In this document: positions 21,102-32,879 of the stretch, piece after piece
How positions within the stretch are numbered: position 1 is the stretch's first letter
Layout of the letters: each line of letters opens with the position of its first letter
Notes under the pieces: model-generated
What the model saw: only the letters and a program-made list of their open reading frames with translations
Database searches by the model: none
Told to the model about the DNA's origin: nothing
Translations under genes and position numbers: made by a program
DNA from: Sternotherus odoratus
Taxonomy: Eukaryota > Chordata > Testudines > Kinosternidae
Length of the DNA stretch: 64,000 bases
Reading direction: 5' to 3'
NCBI GenBank assembly: GCA_032164245.1
Contig: JAVMKO010000020.1
Span: 12,242,706-12,306,705 of the forward strand

Positions 21102-21231
21102 TAGGGTGACCAGACAGCGAGTGTGAAAAATCGGGATGGGAGTGGGGGGTGGGGGGATAATAGAAACCTATATAGGAAAAGACCCAAAAATCGGGACTGT
21201 CCCTATAAAATCAGGACATCTGGTTACCCTA
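21102..21231. mobile_element. MITE of the 'TAGGGTGACCAGA' family, copy B, with 8-bp duplication
   Basis: The terminal repeats are 'tagggtgaccagac' and 'catctggttaccct', followed by A. The flanks are 'acaggggt' (21094-21101) and 'gcaggggt' (21232-21239), matching at 7 of 8 bases, which suggests hAT-type integration. The interior is the reverse of copies A (8883) and C (48703). There is a G-rich run at about 21138-21158. Confidence 0.83.
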
Positions 21232-21239
21232 GCAGGGGT

Positions 21240-22544
21240 GCACTATCAGGAACCATCCCCCTCACATAAGAAAGCAAAACAACCTACTGGCACATTGCTA
21301 GTATATTGTACGGAACAACGTTCTTTTACAGAATGCTGGTGGTGGGACACCCAGGAAGACTGACCAGGGGAGGGATAAAGTGGGAAGGTATCATGCTCAC
21401 TGACTGGGGATGGTTATTTGAACAGCTAGAAGGGATTAACTAGTGGAAAAAGTCAGAATGTAACTGATAATAATTGAAGGCTAATTAATCTCCTCAGCTG
21501 GTAAGTGGCCAACAAGTGCTGTAAGCCACATAAAACAGAGACTGAAATGGCAACTAGGGAAAGAGATTTTCTTGAGGGGGTAGGTTATGGGAAGATATCT
21601 GGTCCCCCCCCCCCCTTTCTTTTTGAACAAGCCCTGGGTGTAAAATGTTCTTATTATATCTACATTTACCTCTCACCGTGGGGATGATGAGCTCAAAGAA
21701 AAATGACTTATGAGAATCAGTTTTGTTTGTAGATGTTGCTGGGGTGACTAAAGCAGGGCTGGCCAGCAAGCCAGTTGAAGCCCTTCTTTGTCCTGCCTCT
21801 CACTCAGCTTCCATCTGCTAACGGTACCTGAGTAGCTCCCACCATCAAACGCTTAATTTACATCTTCCTTGATTCACCGTTCTCCCCACAACCCAAATAG
21901 AAAATCAGCACAGCCATTTGCTAACTGCCTTTGCAATATGCTCCACAGCTTGAATAACTCAAGTGTAACAGATGAATTTTTAATCTGTGAAAGCAAACAC
22001 TCTACATATCAATACAGCTTGCATTATCCAAGAGCATGATACAGATGGGGATTCCTTTTTTGGTCAGGGCTGCTAGGTAATAAACAGGCATTTTGGGGTT
22101 TTTTTTAAAGAAAAGGGTGAGATACGATTGTATAGCTGATTTCAACCGATTGATTTTATCAGCCCTCCACAGAGCTTTGATAGCTCTCTGAGTGGCTGCA
22201 CTGTAGGGAACATTGCAAAGAGATTGTGCAGCAACCGTTTGGTTTCCCAGTGCAATCAAGCAAAGCCCCTGAATGCTCTGGCATAAAAACCCAATAGATG
22301 CAAACATGAAAACCTTTGTTAAATTGTTTGCTGCAGAGATTAGAAAAGTTCAAAGAATAAGTTTCTGAAATTGCCTCTTTTTTTTGTTTTCCCACAATAA
22401 ACTAAGAAGAACAAAATGAAATAGCAGGAGCACAGTCTTCTGTGATGCAAATGCCATAGTCAGAGGCTAAATATGAATAAACAGTCTTTGTTAAAAGAGC
22501 CTTTTTTCTGCTTTGCTTCATCTTACTGTGCAAAACAATGTAAT
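21240..22544. other. Stretch with nothing assigned
   Basis: No gene or firm repeat was seen. A run of 13 C lies near 21604-21616. Frames of 60-101 codons lack domains. Confidence 0.4.
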
Positions 22545-22725
22545 ATAATATATAGCTATATTTCATAATTGTCACTTGAGGCTCTCAAAGTGCTTTACAA
22601 AGTAGGCAAAGTATTGGGAGCCTCGTTTTACAGATGGAGAAACTAAGGCACAGAGACCCCATAACTACTTGCTGGCAGAGTTTCTGTCACCTTCCTTCGA
22701 ACAGATGATTCTGTCAGCTGTAGGA
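22545..22725 (-). mobile_element. SINE fragment, antisense (MIR-like)
   Basis: 'caaagtgctttacaaagtagg' and 'tttacagatggagaaactaagg', then 'cacagagac', match the antisense MIR-type body. The ends are decayed. Confidence 0.7.
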
Positions 22726-22761
22726 AATGCGGCTAGCTGGACCACTGCTCTGATCCAGTCT

Positions 22762-22985
22762 GGCGCTATTGAATCATAGAGTTAGATGGGACCACAAGGG
22801 TCATCTAGTCTAACCCACTGCCAAGATACAGGATTCGTTGTATCTAAACCATCCAAGACAGATGGCTATCCAGCTTCCTTTGGAAAACTTCCAGCAAAGG
22901 AGCTTCTGCATCCCTTAATATAAACTGTCATGCCTAGATCAGACTAGGAAAAAACCCAAGCATCTTGACCAGTGCACATCACTAA
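22762..22985 (-). mobile_element. CR1-like LINE 3' fragment, antisense
   Basis: 'aatcatagagttagatggg', 'accacaagggtcatctagtc' and 'taacccactgccaagat' are the antisense of the CR1 3' terminus, the most conserved part of these LINEs. It is clearer up to about 22920 and then decays. Confidence 0.75.
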
Positions 22986-23102
22986 TCAGCATTACCTTCT
23001 GCATAAAACATACATTTGAGATCATACAGAGCTTTCATGCATTAGTTGTGCATATCGCTGGCCTTCTCTATGCACAAACTTGCACCGCTAAAGGCATGTG
23101 TT

Positions 23103-23290
23103 TAAAGTCATTTTGTTAAGCCAATGCAAAACCCTATGTAGACAATCTTCTTTCTATTTAGGAGTAGATTGTGTCAGTTTAGCTTAAATTGATTTCATGC
23201 AGACGAAATTTAAACTGAAATAAGTCCCTTCTACATTGAAATCTACACTAGTTTAACTAAACTGGTTTAAGTTAAATCAGTGAGTGAAAC
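23103..23290. mobile_element. Possible MITE remnant
   Basis: 'ctatgtagacaatctt' at the left and 'gtttaactaaactgg' with 'taagttaaatc' at the right recall the 'ctatgtctacac' MITE group. The ends are not clear and there is no duplication. Confidence 0.3.
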
Positions 23291-23806
23291 ATACTTAGGC
23301 CCTAAGCCTGCAAGATTGACATCCCCTATAATGTAAAAGTTTACCCTGGATCAGCTGAGCAACATTTGACAATGCTGCCATTGTGCGAATGGCTATGTTG
23401 GCACCTCCATAGCACTCCTGCAAGTTAGAAATTACACTTACAGTGGCTGCTGATCAAGGTTGGCCAGGGATGTCACTAAATGTCTTCTCAACTTCAAAAC
23501 ACAGAGTCATTTTGTGGTCTAGAAGATTATGACAACAACATCTACTTTAAGCCTTGCTTCTACTAAGACACTTAAAAAATAGGCATCAGGGTCTCCAGTT
23601 ACCTACAGATTACTCTTTTGATTATTACTAGGCTATTGGTTGTTGACTGATTTTTCTCAGATAGGACCATGAGGGCCTTATACGTATCTTGATAGATGAA
23701 TAGTGGCGTATGGTGATCTCCCAGTTCATCACTATGGAAGCTATTGTAATGTCACAAACAAGACATGTGCTCTCAGATCTCTGAATGAATTGGGCAGGAA
23801 GATGAT

Positions 23807-23870
23807 TTCTCTCCTCTCCTCTCCTCTCCTCTCCTCTCCTCTCCTCTCCTCTCCTCTCCTCTCCTCTCCT
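23807..23870 (+). repeat. (CTCCT)n microsatellite
   Basis: About 12 uninterrupted copies of the 5-bp unit CTCCT. The strand asymmetry (all pyrimidine on +) allows triplex or H-DNA folding in principle. Frames across it, such as the one at 23628-24017 on the minus strand, are Arg/Gly/Glu repeats and not genes. Confidence 0.95.
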
Positions 23871-24530
23871 GGTTGGACTGAAGAGCTCATATACCATGAT
23901 GAGGTGCACTGTATAAGTACCTGAATAAAACAGAATGTTGAGATTCTTATAATGTACCCATAATATCGGTATCCGAGCACCCGAGAGAGCTTGTATAGAG
24001 AAGAGTCCATTTCTCATTACATAATAATCTCCAGCTAAGCAATCACAGACAAATATTGGTTAAATGGGGTTTTCAATAAACATTTGATTTGGGATTATAT
24101 GCCAGAGTGTGGCAGGGGTCCTTTCATTATGTTTAAGATGAGTTCAGGGATATATTGACAGGATAATTTAAACGGGAAGTCTCTCCTTTAAATAGTTTTC
24201 TGTTCATTATTAAAAGCGTATGGAAAAGAACTGAATACCGACAAAACCACTAAACCGCCCAAGAAATTGAAGAGGCTTCTATAGGAATTACTCTCAAACC
24301 TACAGAATTTAATAGAGAAGGAGATCCTTTCTATAAAATTTTTACACCAGCCCACAAAATATAATAGAGAATGATACCTCCTGCTGTAGAACTCTTTATG
24401 GTTTTCGCATTCCATAGAATGGTTACCTTTCTCTATTAAATTCTATAACATTTGTCCATGAAGAGAACATTTATATAGACGCTTTGCCTGCTAAGGATTC
24501 CAGAGTATTCTCGCTAGCTGTCTAGCAATG
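23871..24530. other. Stretch with nothing assigned
   Basis: No gene or firm repeat. Two related tracts ('ctattaaattctata' types) around 24300-24440 are short and not classifiable. Confidence 0.35.
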
Positions 24531-24611
24531 TGGGAGACATGAGTTCAAGTTCCTGATCTGCCCAATTCAGAGCAGAGTTTGTTATCACCAGGACTTGAAC
24601 TTGGGTCTCCT
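24531..24611. repeat. Inverted pair of SINE box-B-like segments
   Basis: 'gggagacatgagttcaagtt' is on the plus strand and its near reverse complement, ending 'gaacttgggtctcctac', is 40 bp later, around 'gatctgcccaattcagagc'. Each side resembles the box-B end of the local tRNA-derived SINE, so the unit is a SINE head in both directions. Confidence 0.6.
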
Positions 24612-24759
24612 ACGTTCCATGCATGCATGCGCTCATTTGCGCTCTCTCACAGAGAGCCCTGGACCACAAAAAGCCCTCCTGAAATGGATACATCTCCCCA
24701 AAAAGTTTATGATTTGAAGCAATTTCACTTTGATCAGCCCTATTATTTATCCATTTCTA

Positions 24760-24862
24760 GTGTGGGAGAGCATGGAGGTCCTCAGTCATGGATCAGAGCC
24801 CTGTTGTGCCAGGCGCTGTACACACACAAAAGATGGTCCCTTCCCCAAAGAGCTAACAATCT
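24760..24862 (-). mobile_element. SINE tail, antisense
   Basis: 'cagtcatggatcagagccc', 'ttgtgccaggcgctgtac' and 'ccccaaagagctaacaatct' are the antisense of the SINE/L2 tail. Confidence 0.72.
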
Positions 24863-25153
24863 AAGGCAAGGTCTATGCTACCTGCTAGATTGGCTGAGAG
24901 AGATCGATCTTTCAGGGATCGATTTATCGTGTCTTGTCTAGCTATGATAAATCAGCCCCCGAGCGCTCGCCTGTTGACTCTGGAACTCCACCGTGCCGAG
25001 AGCACAAGTGGAGTTGATGGGGGAGCTACTGAGTGCTGTGAAGACACCAAGGGAAGTCAACCTGAATACACTGAATTCAGCTACACTATTCATGTAGCTG
25101 AAGTTGTGTATGTTAGGTCGATGACCACCTACCCAGTGTAGACCAAGGCTAAG
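24863..25153. mobile_element. hAT-like MITE ('gtagacc' end family)
   Basis: Its interior is the reverse orientation of the element at 29747-30045. Both share 'gatcgatttatcgtgtctt'-type, 'ctggaactccaccgtgcc'-type and 'tagctgaagttg'-type segments. The right end reads 'cagtgtagaccaaggc'. 'ctaag' occurs at both edges. There is no coding capacity: the 88- and 120-codon frames are not genes. Confidence 0.65.
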
Positions 25154-25154
25154 T

Positions 25155-26100
25155 AGATTTCAGTGGGACTTTACTCCAGAGTAGTAGAAAACACTACACC
25201 TGAGAATAAGTGTTTGCTATATTGGGCCCATACACCTGCAAAATTGACCTCCCATATAACAAGGTTTTAGATGCAAAAACTTACCCTGGATTCCCTGAGC
25301 AACACCTCAGGGTGCTGCTATTGTGCGGATTGCAATATTGTCATATCCACAGTGCTGGTACAAGATAGAAAATTTCAAATCAGGAACTATTCACCAGTCT
25401 CTGGAGAGTACTTATTGTGATGCTGGTTGACTGAACAATTAGCCCATCTTTAGAAGCTGCTCTACCCGAGCTTGTACTGCTTGTTGTTTATTATGGAGAG
25501 ACAATTTCATCATCACCATTTAGATTCATTTTAGAGCTTCAAAGAGCAATTTGCTGTTCTGTTTTTTTTCCTTTTTGTAAGCTAAGATAAAAATATTCAA
25601 AATGCATTTTTAATATTTTTAGACATATCCCTTTCACGTCCAATTATACATAATGGCCAGTATTCCATAGAGCCCTCAATAACAGTCCCTGTTAGGACTG
25701 AAGAGCAGTCAAGCGCAAAATACATTGTAACAAGGTCACCAATGCTGTAAATTACTGGGCTCCCATCCTTGCATATATCTCACAGTGGGCTGAGAGGGTT
25801 TCACTTCATTAAATGTGAAAAGTCACAGCTCATATTAATTTACTCCAAAGCATCAGAGCTATTAAACATGGAACATATGTAATTGCACCACATGGGGATG
25901 TGCATCTCAATAATACCATTGTTATTAACTTTTTATTTCCCACCCACTCTTTCCCACAACTCTCACGTGTTTTTTTCTGATCTGGATACAAAGCCTTTTA
26001 GAGTTAAAGGGATGACTTCAATTGGCTTTGAATCACCTGTGTAGGCAAATGGGAACCTTTCCTCCACTAATATCTGACCCGAAGCACTAGAACCAGTGGA
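25155..26100. other. Stretch with nothing assigned
   Basis: Segments near 25216-25340 resemble 23295-23400 ('tgcaaaattgacctcccat', 'ttaccctggattccctgagc'), so the two may be copies of one unnamed repeat. No gene. Confidence 0.45.
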
Positions 26101-29039
26101 CGGGATCTCATCACCATCTCTTCCCTCTAGATGACAGTTCCCACTGGCTTTACCATAGCTTCCCAGTCTTGCACAGCAGCTTTTGCTAAGCTGCAGCTAA
26201 TCAACATTATGAGACAATCAGCGAGTTATGTTAGGTGCCTATACACAAATGCAAGAAGCCTGGGAAACAAGCAAGGAGAAGTGGAGGTTCTGGCACAGTC
26301 AAAGAACTATGATGTGATTGAATAACAGAGACTTGGTGGGATAGCTCACATGACTGGAGCACTGTCATGGATTCATATAAATTGTTCAGGAAGGACAGGC
26401 AGGGCAGAAAGGGTGGGGGAGTTGCATTGTACGTAAGAGAACAGTATGACTACTCAGAGCTCCGGTATGAAACTGCAGAAAAACCCGAGAGTCTCTGGAT
26501 TAAGTTTAGAAGTGTGAGCAACAAGGCTGATGTCATGGTGGAAGTCTGCTATAGACCACCAGACCAGGGGGATGAGATGGATGAAATTTTCTTCCAGCAA
26601 CTAAGAGAAGTTACTAGATCACAAGCTGTGGTTCTCATAGGAGATTTCAATACCCTGATATCTGCTGGGAGAGCAATACAGCGGTGCACAGACAATCCAG
26701 GAAGTTTTTGGAAAGTGTAGGGGACAATTTCTTAGTGCAAGTGCTGGAGGAATCAACTAGGGGCAGAGCTTTTCTTGACCTGCTGCTCAGAAACCGTGAA
26801 GAATTAGTAGGGGATGCAAAAGTGGATGGGAATCTGGGAGGCAGTGACCATGAGATGGCCGAATTCAGGATCCTGACACAGGGAAAAAAGGAGAGCAGCA
26901 GAATACGGACCCTGGACTTCAGAAAAGCAGACTTTGACTCCCTCAGGGAACTGATGGGCAGGATCCCCTGGGAGATGAACATGAAGGGGAAGGGAGTCCA
27001 GGAGAGCTGGCTGTATTTTAAAGATTCCTTATTGAGGTTGCAGGAACAAACCATCCCGATGTGTATAAAGAATAGTAAATATGGCAGACGACCAGCTTGG
27101 TTGAACAGTGAAATCCTTGCTGATCTTAAATGCAAAAAAGAAGCTAACAAGAAGTGGAAGATTGGGCAAATGACCAGGGAGGAATATAAAAATATTGCTC
27201 AGGCATGCAGGAGTGAAATCAGGAAGGCTAAATCACACTTGGAGTTGCAGCTAGCAAGGGATGTTAAGGGTAACAAGAAGGGTTTCTTTAGGTATGTTAG
27301 CAACAACAAAAAAGTCATGGAAAGTGTGGGCCCCTTACTGAATGAGGGCGGCAATCTAGTGACAGAGGATGTGGAAAAAGCAAATGTACTCAATCCTTTT
27401 TTTGCCTCTGTCTTCACGAACAAGGTCAGCTCCCAGACTACTGCACTGGGCAGCACAGCATGGGGAGGAGGCGACCAGTCCTCTGTGGAAAAAGAAGTGG
27501 TTCAGGACTATTTAGAAAAGCTGGACGAGCACAAGTCCATGGGGAGTTGGCTGATGTGATTTCAGAGCCATTGGCCATTATCTTTGAAAGCTCATGGCGA
27601 TCGGGGGAGGTCCCGGATGACTGGAAAAAGGCTAATGTAGAGCCCATCTTTAAAAAAGGGAAGAAGGAGGATCCAGGGAACTACAGGCCAGTCAGCCTCA
27701 CCTCAGTGCCTGGAAAAATCATGGAGCAGGTCCTCAAGGAATCAATCCTGAAGCACTTAGAGGAGAGGAAAGTGATCAGGAACAGTCAGCATGGATTCAC
27801 CAAGGGCAAATCATGCCTGACTAACCTAATTGGCTTCTACGATGAGATAACTGGCTCTGTGGATGAGGGGAAAGCAATGGATGTGCTGTTCCTTGACTTT
27901 AGCAAAGCTTTTGATAAGGTCTCCCACAATATTCTTGCCAGCAAGTTAAAGAAGTATGGGCTGGATGAATGGACCATAAGGTGGATAGAAAGCTGGCTGG
28001 ATCATTGGGCTCAACAGGTAGTGATCAATAGCTCCATGTCTAGTTGGCAGCCGGTATCGAGCGGAGTGCCCCAAGGGTCGGTTCTGGGGCTGGGTTTATT
28101 CAATATCTTTATCAATGATCTGGAGGATGGTGTGGACTGCACCCTCAGCAAGTTTGCAGATGACACTAAACTAGGAGGAGTGGTAGATACACTGGAGGGA
28201 AGGGATAGGATACAGAGGAACCTAGACAAATTAGAGGACTGGGCCAAAAGAAATTTGATGAGGTTCAACAAGGAGAAGTGAAGAGTCCTGCACTTAGGAT
28301 GGAAGAATCCCATGCACTGCTACAGACTAGGGACCGAATGGCTAGGCAGCAGTTCTGCAGAAAAGGACTTAGCGGTTAGTGGATGAGAAGCTGGATATGT
28401 GCCCTTGTTTCCAAGAAGGCTAATGGCATTTTGGGCTGTATAAATAGGGGCATTGCCAGCAGATCGAGGGACGTGATTGTTCCCCTCTATTCGACATTGG
28501 TGAGGCCTCATCTGGAGTACTGTGTCCAATTTTGGGGCCCACACTACAAGAAAGATGTGGAAACATTGGAAAGAGTCCAGAGAAGGGCAACAAAAATGAT
28601 TAGGGGCCTGAAGTGCATGATTTATGAGGAGAGGCTGAGAGAACTGGGATTGTTTAGTCTACAGAAGAGAAGACTGAGGGGAGATTTGATAGCTGCTTTC
28701 AACTACCTGAAAAGGGGTTCTAAAGAGGATGGATCTAGACTGTTCTCAGTGGTAGCAGATGAATGAACAAGGAGTAATGGTCTCAAGTTGCAGTTGGGAA
28801 GGTTTAGATTGGATATTAGGAAAAACTTTTTCACTAGGATGGTGGTGAAGCATTGGAATGGGTTACCTAGGGAGGTGGTAGAATCACCTTCCTTAGAGGT
28901 TTTTAAGGTCAGGCTTGAGAAAGCCCTGGCTGGGATGATTTAGTTGGGGACTGGTCCTGCTTTAAGCAGGGGGTTGGACTAGATGACCTCCAGAGGTCCC
29001 TTCCAACTGTAATATTCTATGATTCTATACTTCTATGAT
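26100..29039 (+). mobile_element. CR1 LINE retrotransposon, long 5'-truncated copy
   Basis: About 2.9 kb collinear with a CR1 element: ORF2 (26131-28943) and then a short 3' UTR with 'gggttggactagatgacctc' and 'gaggtcccttccaactg', ending in the CR1-type terminal repeats 'attctatgattctatac'. CR1 copies itself by target-primed reverse transcription and typically lacks target duplications and a poly-A tail, as here. ORF1 is not seen, so the copy is probably 5'-truncated just upstream of ORF2. The exact left edge is uncertain. It is the largest single feature in the window. Confidence 0.95.
26131..28943 (+). pseudogene. CR1 ORF2 relic: endonuclease plus reverse transcriptase
   Basis: An apurinic-type endonuclease comes first. 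Arg-Cys-Leu-Tyr-Thr-Asn-Ala-Arg-Ser lies near 26230, a Thr-Glu-Thr-Trp-Trp motif lies just past a frameshift near 26322, Gly-Asp-Phe-Asn is at about 26640, and Ser-Asp-His at about 26844. The reverse transcriptase follows, with [25 protein letters not shown] and the catalytic FADDTK at 28153-28170, all intact. The CR1 C-terminal region ([26 protein letters not shown]) follows. Breaks seen: frameshifts near 26322, 26653 and 28376-28400, a deletion of about ten codons near 27545, and stops at 28279 and 28764. The second stop fits CGA to TGA decay. No functional protein can be made. Confidence 0.95.
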
Positions 29040-29746
29040 CCAGTAGGGTAATTTGGTCAAGAGATGGGACAACATTAGATGGGTTTAATGAATGGTGCTG
29101 GGTAGACGGTCTACTGGAAGAATGTGAGACATCAATAGGGGAAGAAATAGCCAGTAAACTACATGTCATAACATACAGCGAGGGGCTTCTTGTGGAGTCT
29201 TCTGAGTCTAGCTTTGTGTGGAAGGTTAGAGAGTTGACACTTCCTGGCTGATCACATGACTCCTTGGGGAAGAGTATAAAAGGAACAGGAAGCTGGATTA
29301 AGAGGGAATTAAAGGGAAAGGTATTTAAAGGGAAAGGTATTTCCCATGCCCTACTGGCTGGCTGAAGCAGGGAAAACAAGCCTCAGGGAAAGGGTCTTAA
29401 AAGGAGTAATGCTTGGAGGTTTATTTCCACTTCCTCACTGGTGAAACCATCTATCATTTTACACTTGGGTCCCCTTTTCTTGTGTAGTATTTCTATGTTG
29501 CCATCATGTCCTGCCATCCATCCTAATCTGTACTTTCAGTGTTATGAAAACAATGCTGAGAAAAGTGATAGAAACATATGGCTGATTCCTACCATAGTTT
29601 GTTAAGTGGAACTCCCCGTTGAAAGCAATAGGTCATAGAAAACAGAGATGAAAAAATCCTTTTAGGTCACTGTCCATCCACGGCTACACTGTAACCTCAA
29701 GGACTTTGGCCTGTTCAAATCTAAATCCATCCTGAATTAATATTAC
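29040..29746. other. Unassigned stretch with a TATA-like box and a 16-bp duplication
   Basis: 'gagtataaaaggaac' at 29272-29286 is a strong TATA-like match. Upstream is 'gatcacatgactcc' and downstream is a perfect 16-bp tandem duplication, 'aaagggaaaggtattt' at 29311-29326 and 29327-29342. It could be the U3/R part of a decayed LTR. No gene follows. Confidence 0.4.
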
Positions 29747-30045
29747 TAAGGGCTGGGCTACACTGGGGGAGAGGGGTTGACCTAAGATATGCAACTTCAG
29801 CTGTGCAAATAGCGTAGCTGAAGTCACAGATTCTTAGGTCGACTTACCTGGCCATCCCCACGGCGGCGAGTTGACTGTGGCTGCTCCTCCTTACTGCTTC
29901 CTCCTCTTGCCGAGATGGAGTTCCAGAGTCAATGGGGAGCATGTTCAGGCATCAATTTATTGTGTCTCATCTAGATGCGATAAATCAATCACTGAAACAT
30001 TGAACACTACCCACCGATCCAGCGGGTAGTATAGACATACCCTAA
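29747..30045. mobile_element. hAT-like MITE, inverted copy of the 24863 family
   Basis: The left end is 'taagggctgggctacact' and the right end is 'gtatagacataccctaa', imperfect inverted repeats about 300 bp apart. The interior has 'ggttgacctaagatatg', 'tagctgaagtcac' and 'gagttccagagtcaatgg', shared with 24863-25153 in reverse. The target duplication is not clear. Confidence 0.68.
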
Positions 30046-31364
30046 GAGAGCTGCCCTGCTTCCATTCAGTGTTGCATCCTGGTACTAAATTGTGGTTTCG
30101 GCATGGATTGACTATTTCACATCAGAGTGATGGAGGATGTCACATACATTTATGAAACAAATTGTGATGGGAGTGGCTGCTAAAATGGGGTTTTCCCCCT
30201 TTTCCAGATCATTTTCCATTATGGATTTGTGGGGACCTTACTATTTATTAGTTTCCATTGTGAAAACTGGTCATTCACTTCTAGCCTTTGTTTCCTATCT
30301 TTTAACCAGTTACTGACTCATGGGAGGACTGTCCGCTCTTAGCCCAGAACTGCTTACTTTGCTTAAGGGGCTTTGGTGTGCTCAGGGAAGGCACAAAGAG
30401 AATATTACCAAACAACATCATGATATTTATCATTGGCCCCCTTAGCATCTTGTCCGATTCCCAAGATTAATGTGCCATTTACTTTGTTTTGGGACTGACT
30501 GACTCATTTTGTTTTGCGCTTGGATTTGCTTGTGGAGTCGTGTTCCTTCTACTTTGTGTTTTAATCTTTGTAACTGACACATTTCATTGTCACTGCAACG
30601 AGCAGAACAGAAAGTAGTCATGCACTTTAATTAACGAAAGCCTTGATGAGTGGGATCTCATGATGTCCAAAGGCTCAGATGTGTTTGTGGTGTGCTGAGC
30701 ACAGTAAGGTCTGGATGTCTGTTGGGGCTACCAGACTATAAATAATATTTGCCAGGATTTCAAAGGCGCTGAGTACCTCTAGCTCCCATTACCTTTAATG
30801 GAATTGCAAAGGTTCAGCAACTCTAAAGTGCAGAGATTGTGCTCCACCTCCCTGCTTGTTGAGATCTAAATAGGCTGACGATATTCCCTAAACTGCAGTC
30901 TTTGAGACCATTGGAGCTAGAACCTTGTACACATTGCTGTTCCTGGCAGGGGAACCTGTCCCTCCTTCATACTTTTAAAGCTTGCTCTGCTGCGACTTTT
31001 ATAATTAAATTAAAGAGGCACCTGCCTACTGCTGCATTGGACTTTTTAATATTTATAGCTGATTCTGTAAGGCTTCCAGAGACCTCCACTGAAGGACAGA
31101 TGCAGCATAAATGGGTCTGATTGCTGTGATGCAGCTGATGGTGCGGTGGCACTGACCTTTGAGTCATACTTAGGCTGAACATTATCTTTTTTCGTTGAAA
31201 GAGCATGATAAACAATATTTGTTTTGCACTCTAACCAAAAAATTCTGCAGCCATCTGCAAATGGATCAAGAGGAAATCAGCCTCTTTTCTTTAATGCATC
31301 ATTGTTGACCAATGATGTAGCTGATAAGCATAAAGAGTTCATTCTTCCAAGTAATTATTATTTT
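30046..31364. other. Stretch with one decayed hairpin, otherwise unassigned
   Basis: 30740-30830 carries a decayed hairpin repeat ('ctcccattacctttaatgg'). No gene: the 72- and 82-codon frames near 30902-31215 overlap on opposite strands and lack domains. Confidence 0.4.
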
Positions 31365-31665
31365 TATTAATATTATGATGGCATCTAGGTGTCCCATAGA
31401 AAATCAGAGCCTTATTGTGCTTACCGTAGGAGGCCATCCATTGTATCCTAGACAAAACAAGTCATAGAAGAAAGGAAGGATTATCACCCCCATTTTATAA
31501 TTGAGGAGGTGAGAAACCGAGATTAAAGGCCTACTGCAAAAACATTGAAATCAATTCTCCTATTGACCTCAATAGGCTTTGGATCAGGACATATGTGACT
31601 CATGCAAGGTCATACAATAAGTTCTGCATTAGAGCCAGGACTGGGAATCAGAAGAGCTAGATCTA
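31365..31665 (-). mobile_element. tRNA-derived SINE, antisense, decayed
   Basis: 'ggcatctaggtgtcccata', 'cagagccttattgtgct', 'cacccccattttataatt' and 'gagccaggactgggaatc' follow the antisense order tail, body, box B. An extra block near 31545-31610 interrupts the body. Confidence 0.62.
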
Positions 31666-31771
31666 ATGTCTAAATGGAAAGACAATTGTTTTTCTTTTCC
31701 TTGCATCTCCATTGCCAACCTGTCTTGGGAGACTGTTTTTTAACATCACCTCACAGAAAGCTTTCATACAT

Positions 31772-32165
31772 GTCTAGATTTTAAAGCCAGAAGGGACCAT
31801 TATGATCATCTGGTCTGACTCCTGCATAAATAAGAGTGGCTGTAGGACTTATCTGAAATGCTTCATCTAGAGTATATCTTTTAGAAAAATATCCTATCTT
31901 GATTTTTCCAGTGCTGGAGAAACCACCACAACCCTGGGCAAGTTCACATTATTTCTAGTATGAATTTGTCTAGCTTTAATTTCCGGACATTGGTTCATCT
32001 TATACTTTTGTCTGCTAGAATGAAGAGCCCTCTGTTATCCAGTTTGTGTTCCTCATGTAGGTACTTATAGACTGTGATCAAATCATCCCTTTACCTTCTC
32101 TCCCATAAGCTAAATCTTCCCTTTGATAAACTAAACCCTTTGCAAATTATTCAAGGTACAGATTT
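31772..32165 (-). mobile_element. CR1-like LINE 3' fragment, antisense
   Basis: The terminus 'aaagccagaagggaccatt', 'atgatcatctggtctgac' is followed by about 350 bp of antisense ORF2 end, including 'cttgatttttccagtgctgg' and 'gtacttatagactgtgatc'. The frames are destroyed. Confidence 0.78.
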
Positions 32166-32875
32166 GGTTGACAAGTATTGAAAACTGCTATAACTTCTCT
32201 TTTACTATTACTGTTCATGTTATGCATAGAGTTATTCTGATCAGGTGAATTCTGTTTCCATTCAGAAACAATGGCAAAGATGGTGGAAGAAAATGTACAG
32301 CCCATTAAAAATACAAACTTTGATTTTTATTAATAAATCACTTGATGTTGTGAGGGAGCAAGGAGGAAGAAAGCTAGGTAATGAGATGCATTGGGTTTTG
32401 CTGACTTATATAATAAAAACTGCTACCCCCCAAAGAAATAAAATACAGTCAGCATGCAAAGGGAATAAAAAATATGAACTCATCTTGGCTAATGACTCTT
32501 AAAACTAGTATAAAGATATGCATATATTACTCTGAATCTTAAAAAAAACAGAGAGATGCATCCAATTTACATAAAATGTTAACAATAATCTTAGGCGTGA
32601 GAGATTTACTCTGAAACACAGGAATCATTACAGCGGGTTTGTTAGCAATGGAGTCTTTGTCCTTGAGTGTTTTCTTTGGAGTTCAATTAAACATGCATGA
32701 TAGCACTCTTCCTGGTTTAGTACTGCTGAGCTCGATGTATATGTACTTTACAGTTCAAAATCACCAAAGCTACATTTCTGGATAGAACTCTAGTCTAATA
32801 AAGGAGAGAAAAAAGAAAAGAGGGTGGGGGAGGAGAAATGTAGAAGAAAATGTTTAATATGAATTGGAAGATTTG
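32166..32875. other. AT-rich stretch with nothing assigned
   Basis: An 85-codon frame at 32245-32502 is Lys/Ile-rich with no domain. No repeat was recognised. Confidence 0.4.
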
Positions 32876-32879
32876 CTAA

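Noticed and set aside
23628..24017. 129-codon antisense frame with Arg-Gly-Glu repeats
   Set aside because: The repeat part is the CTCCT microsatellite read in reverse. The rest has no domain.
26647..27150. 167-codon antisense frame
   Set aside because: It is a shadow of the CR1 ORF2 coding strand.
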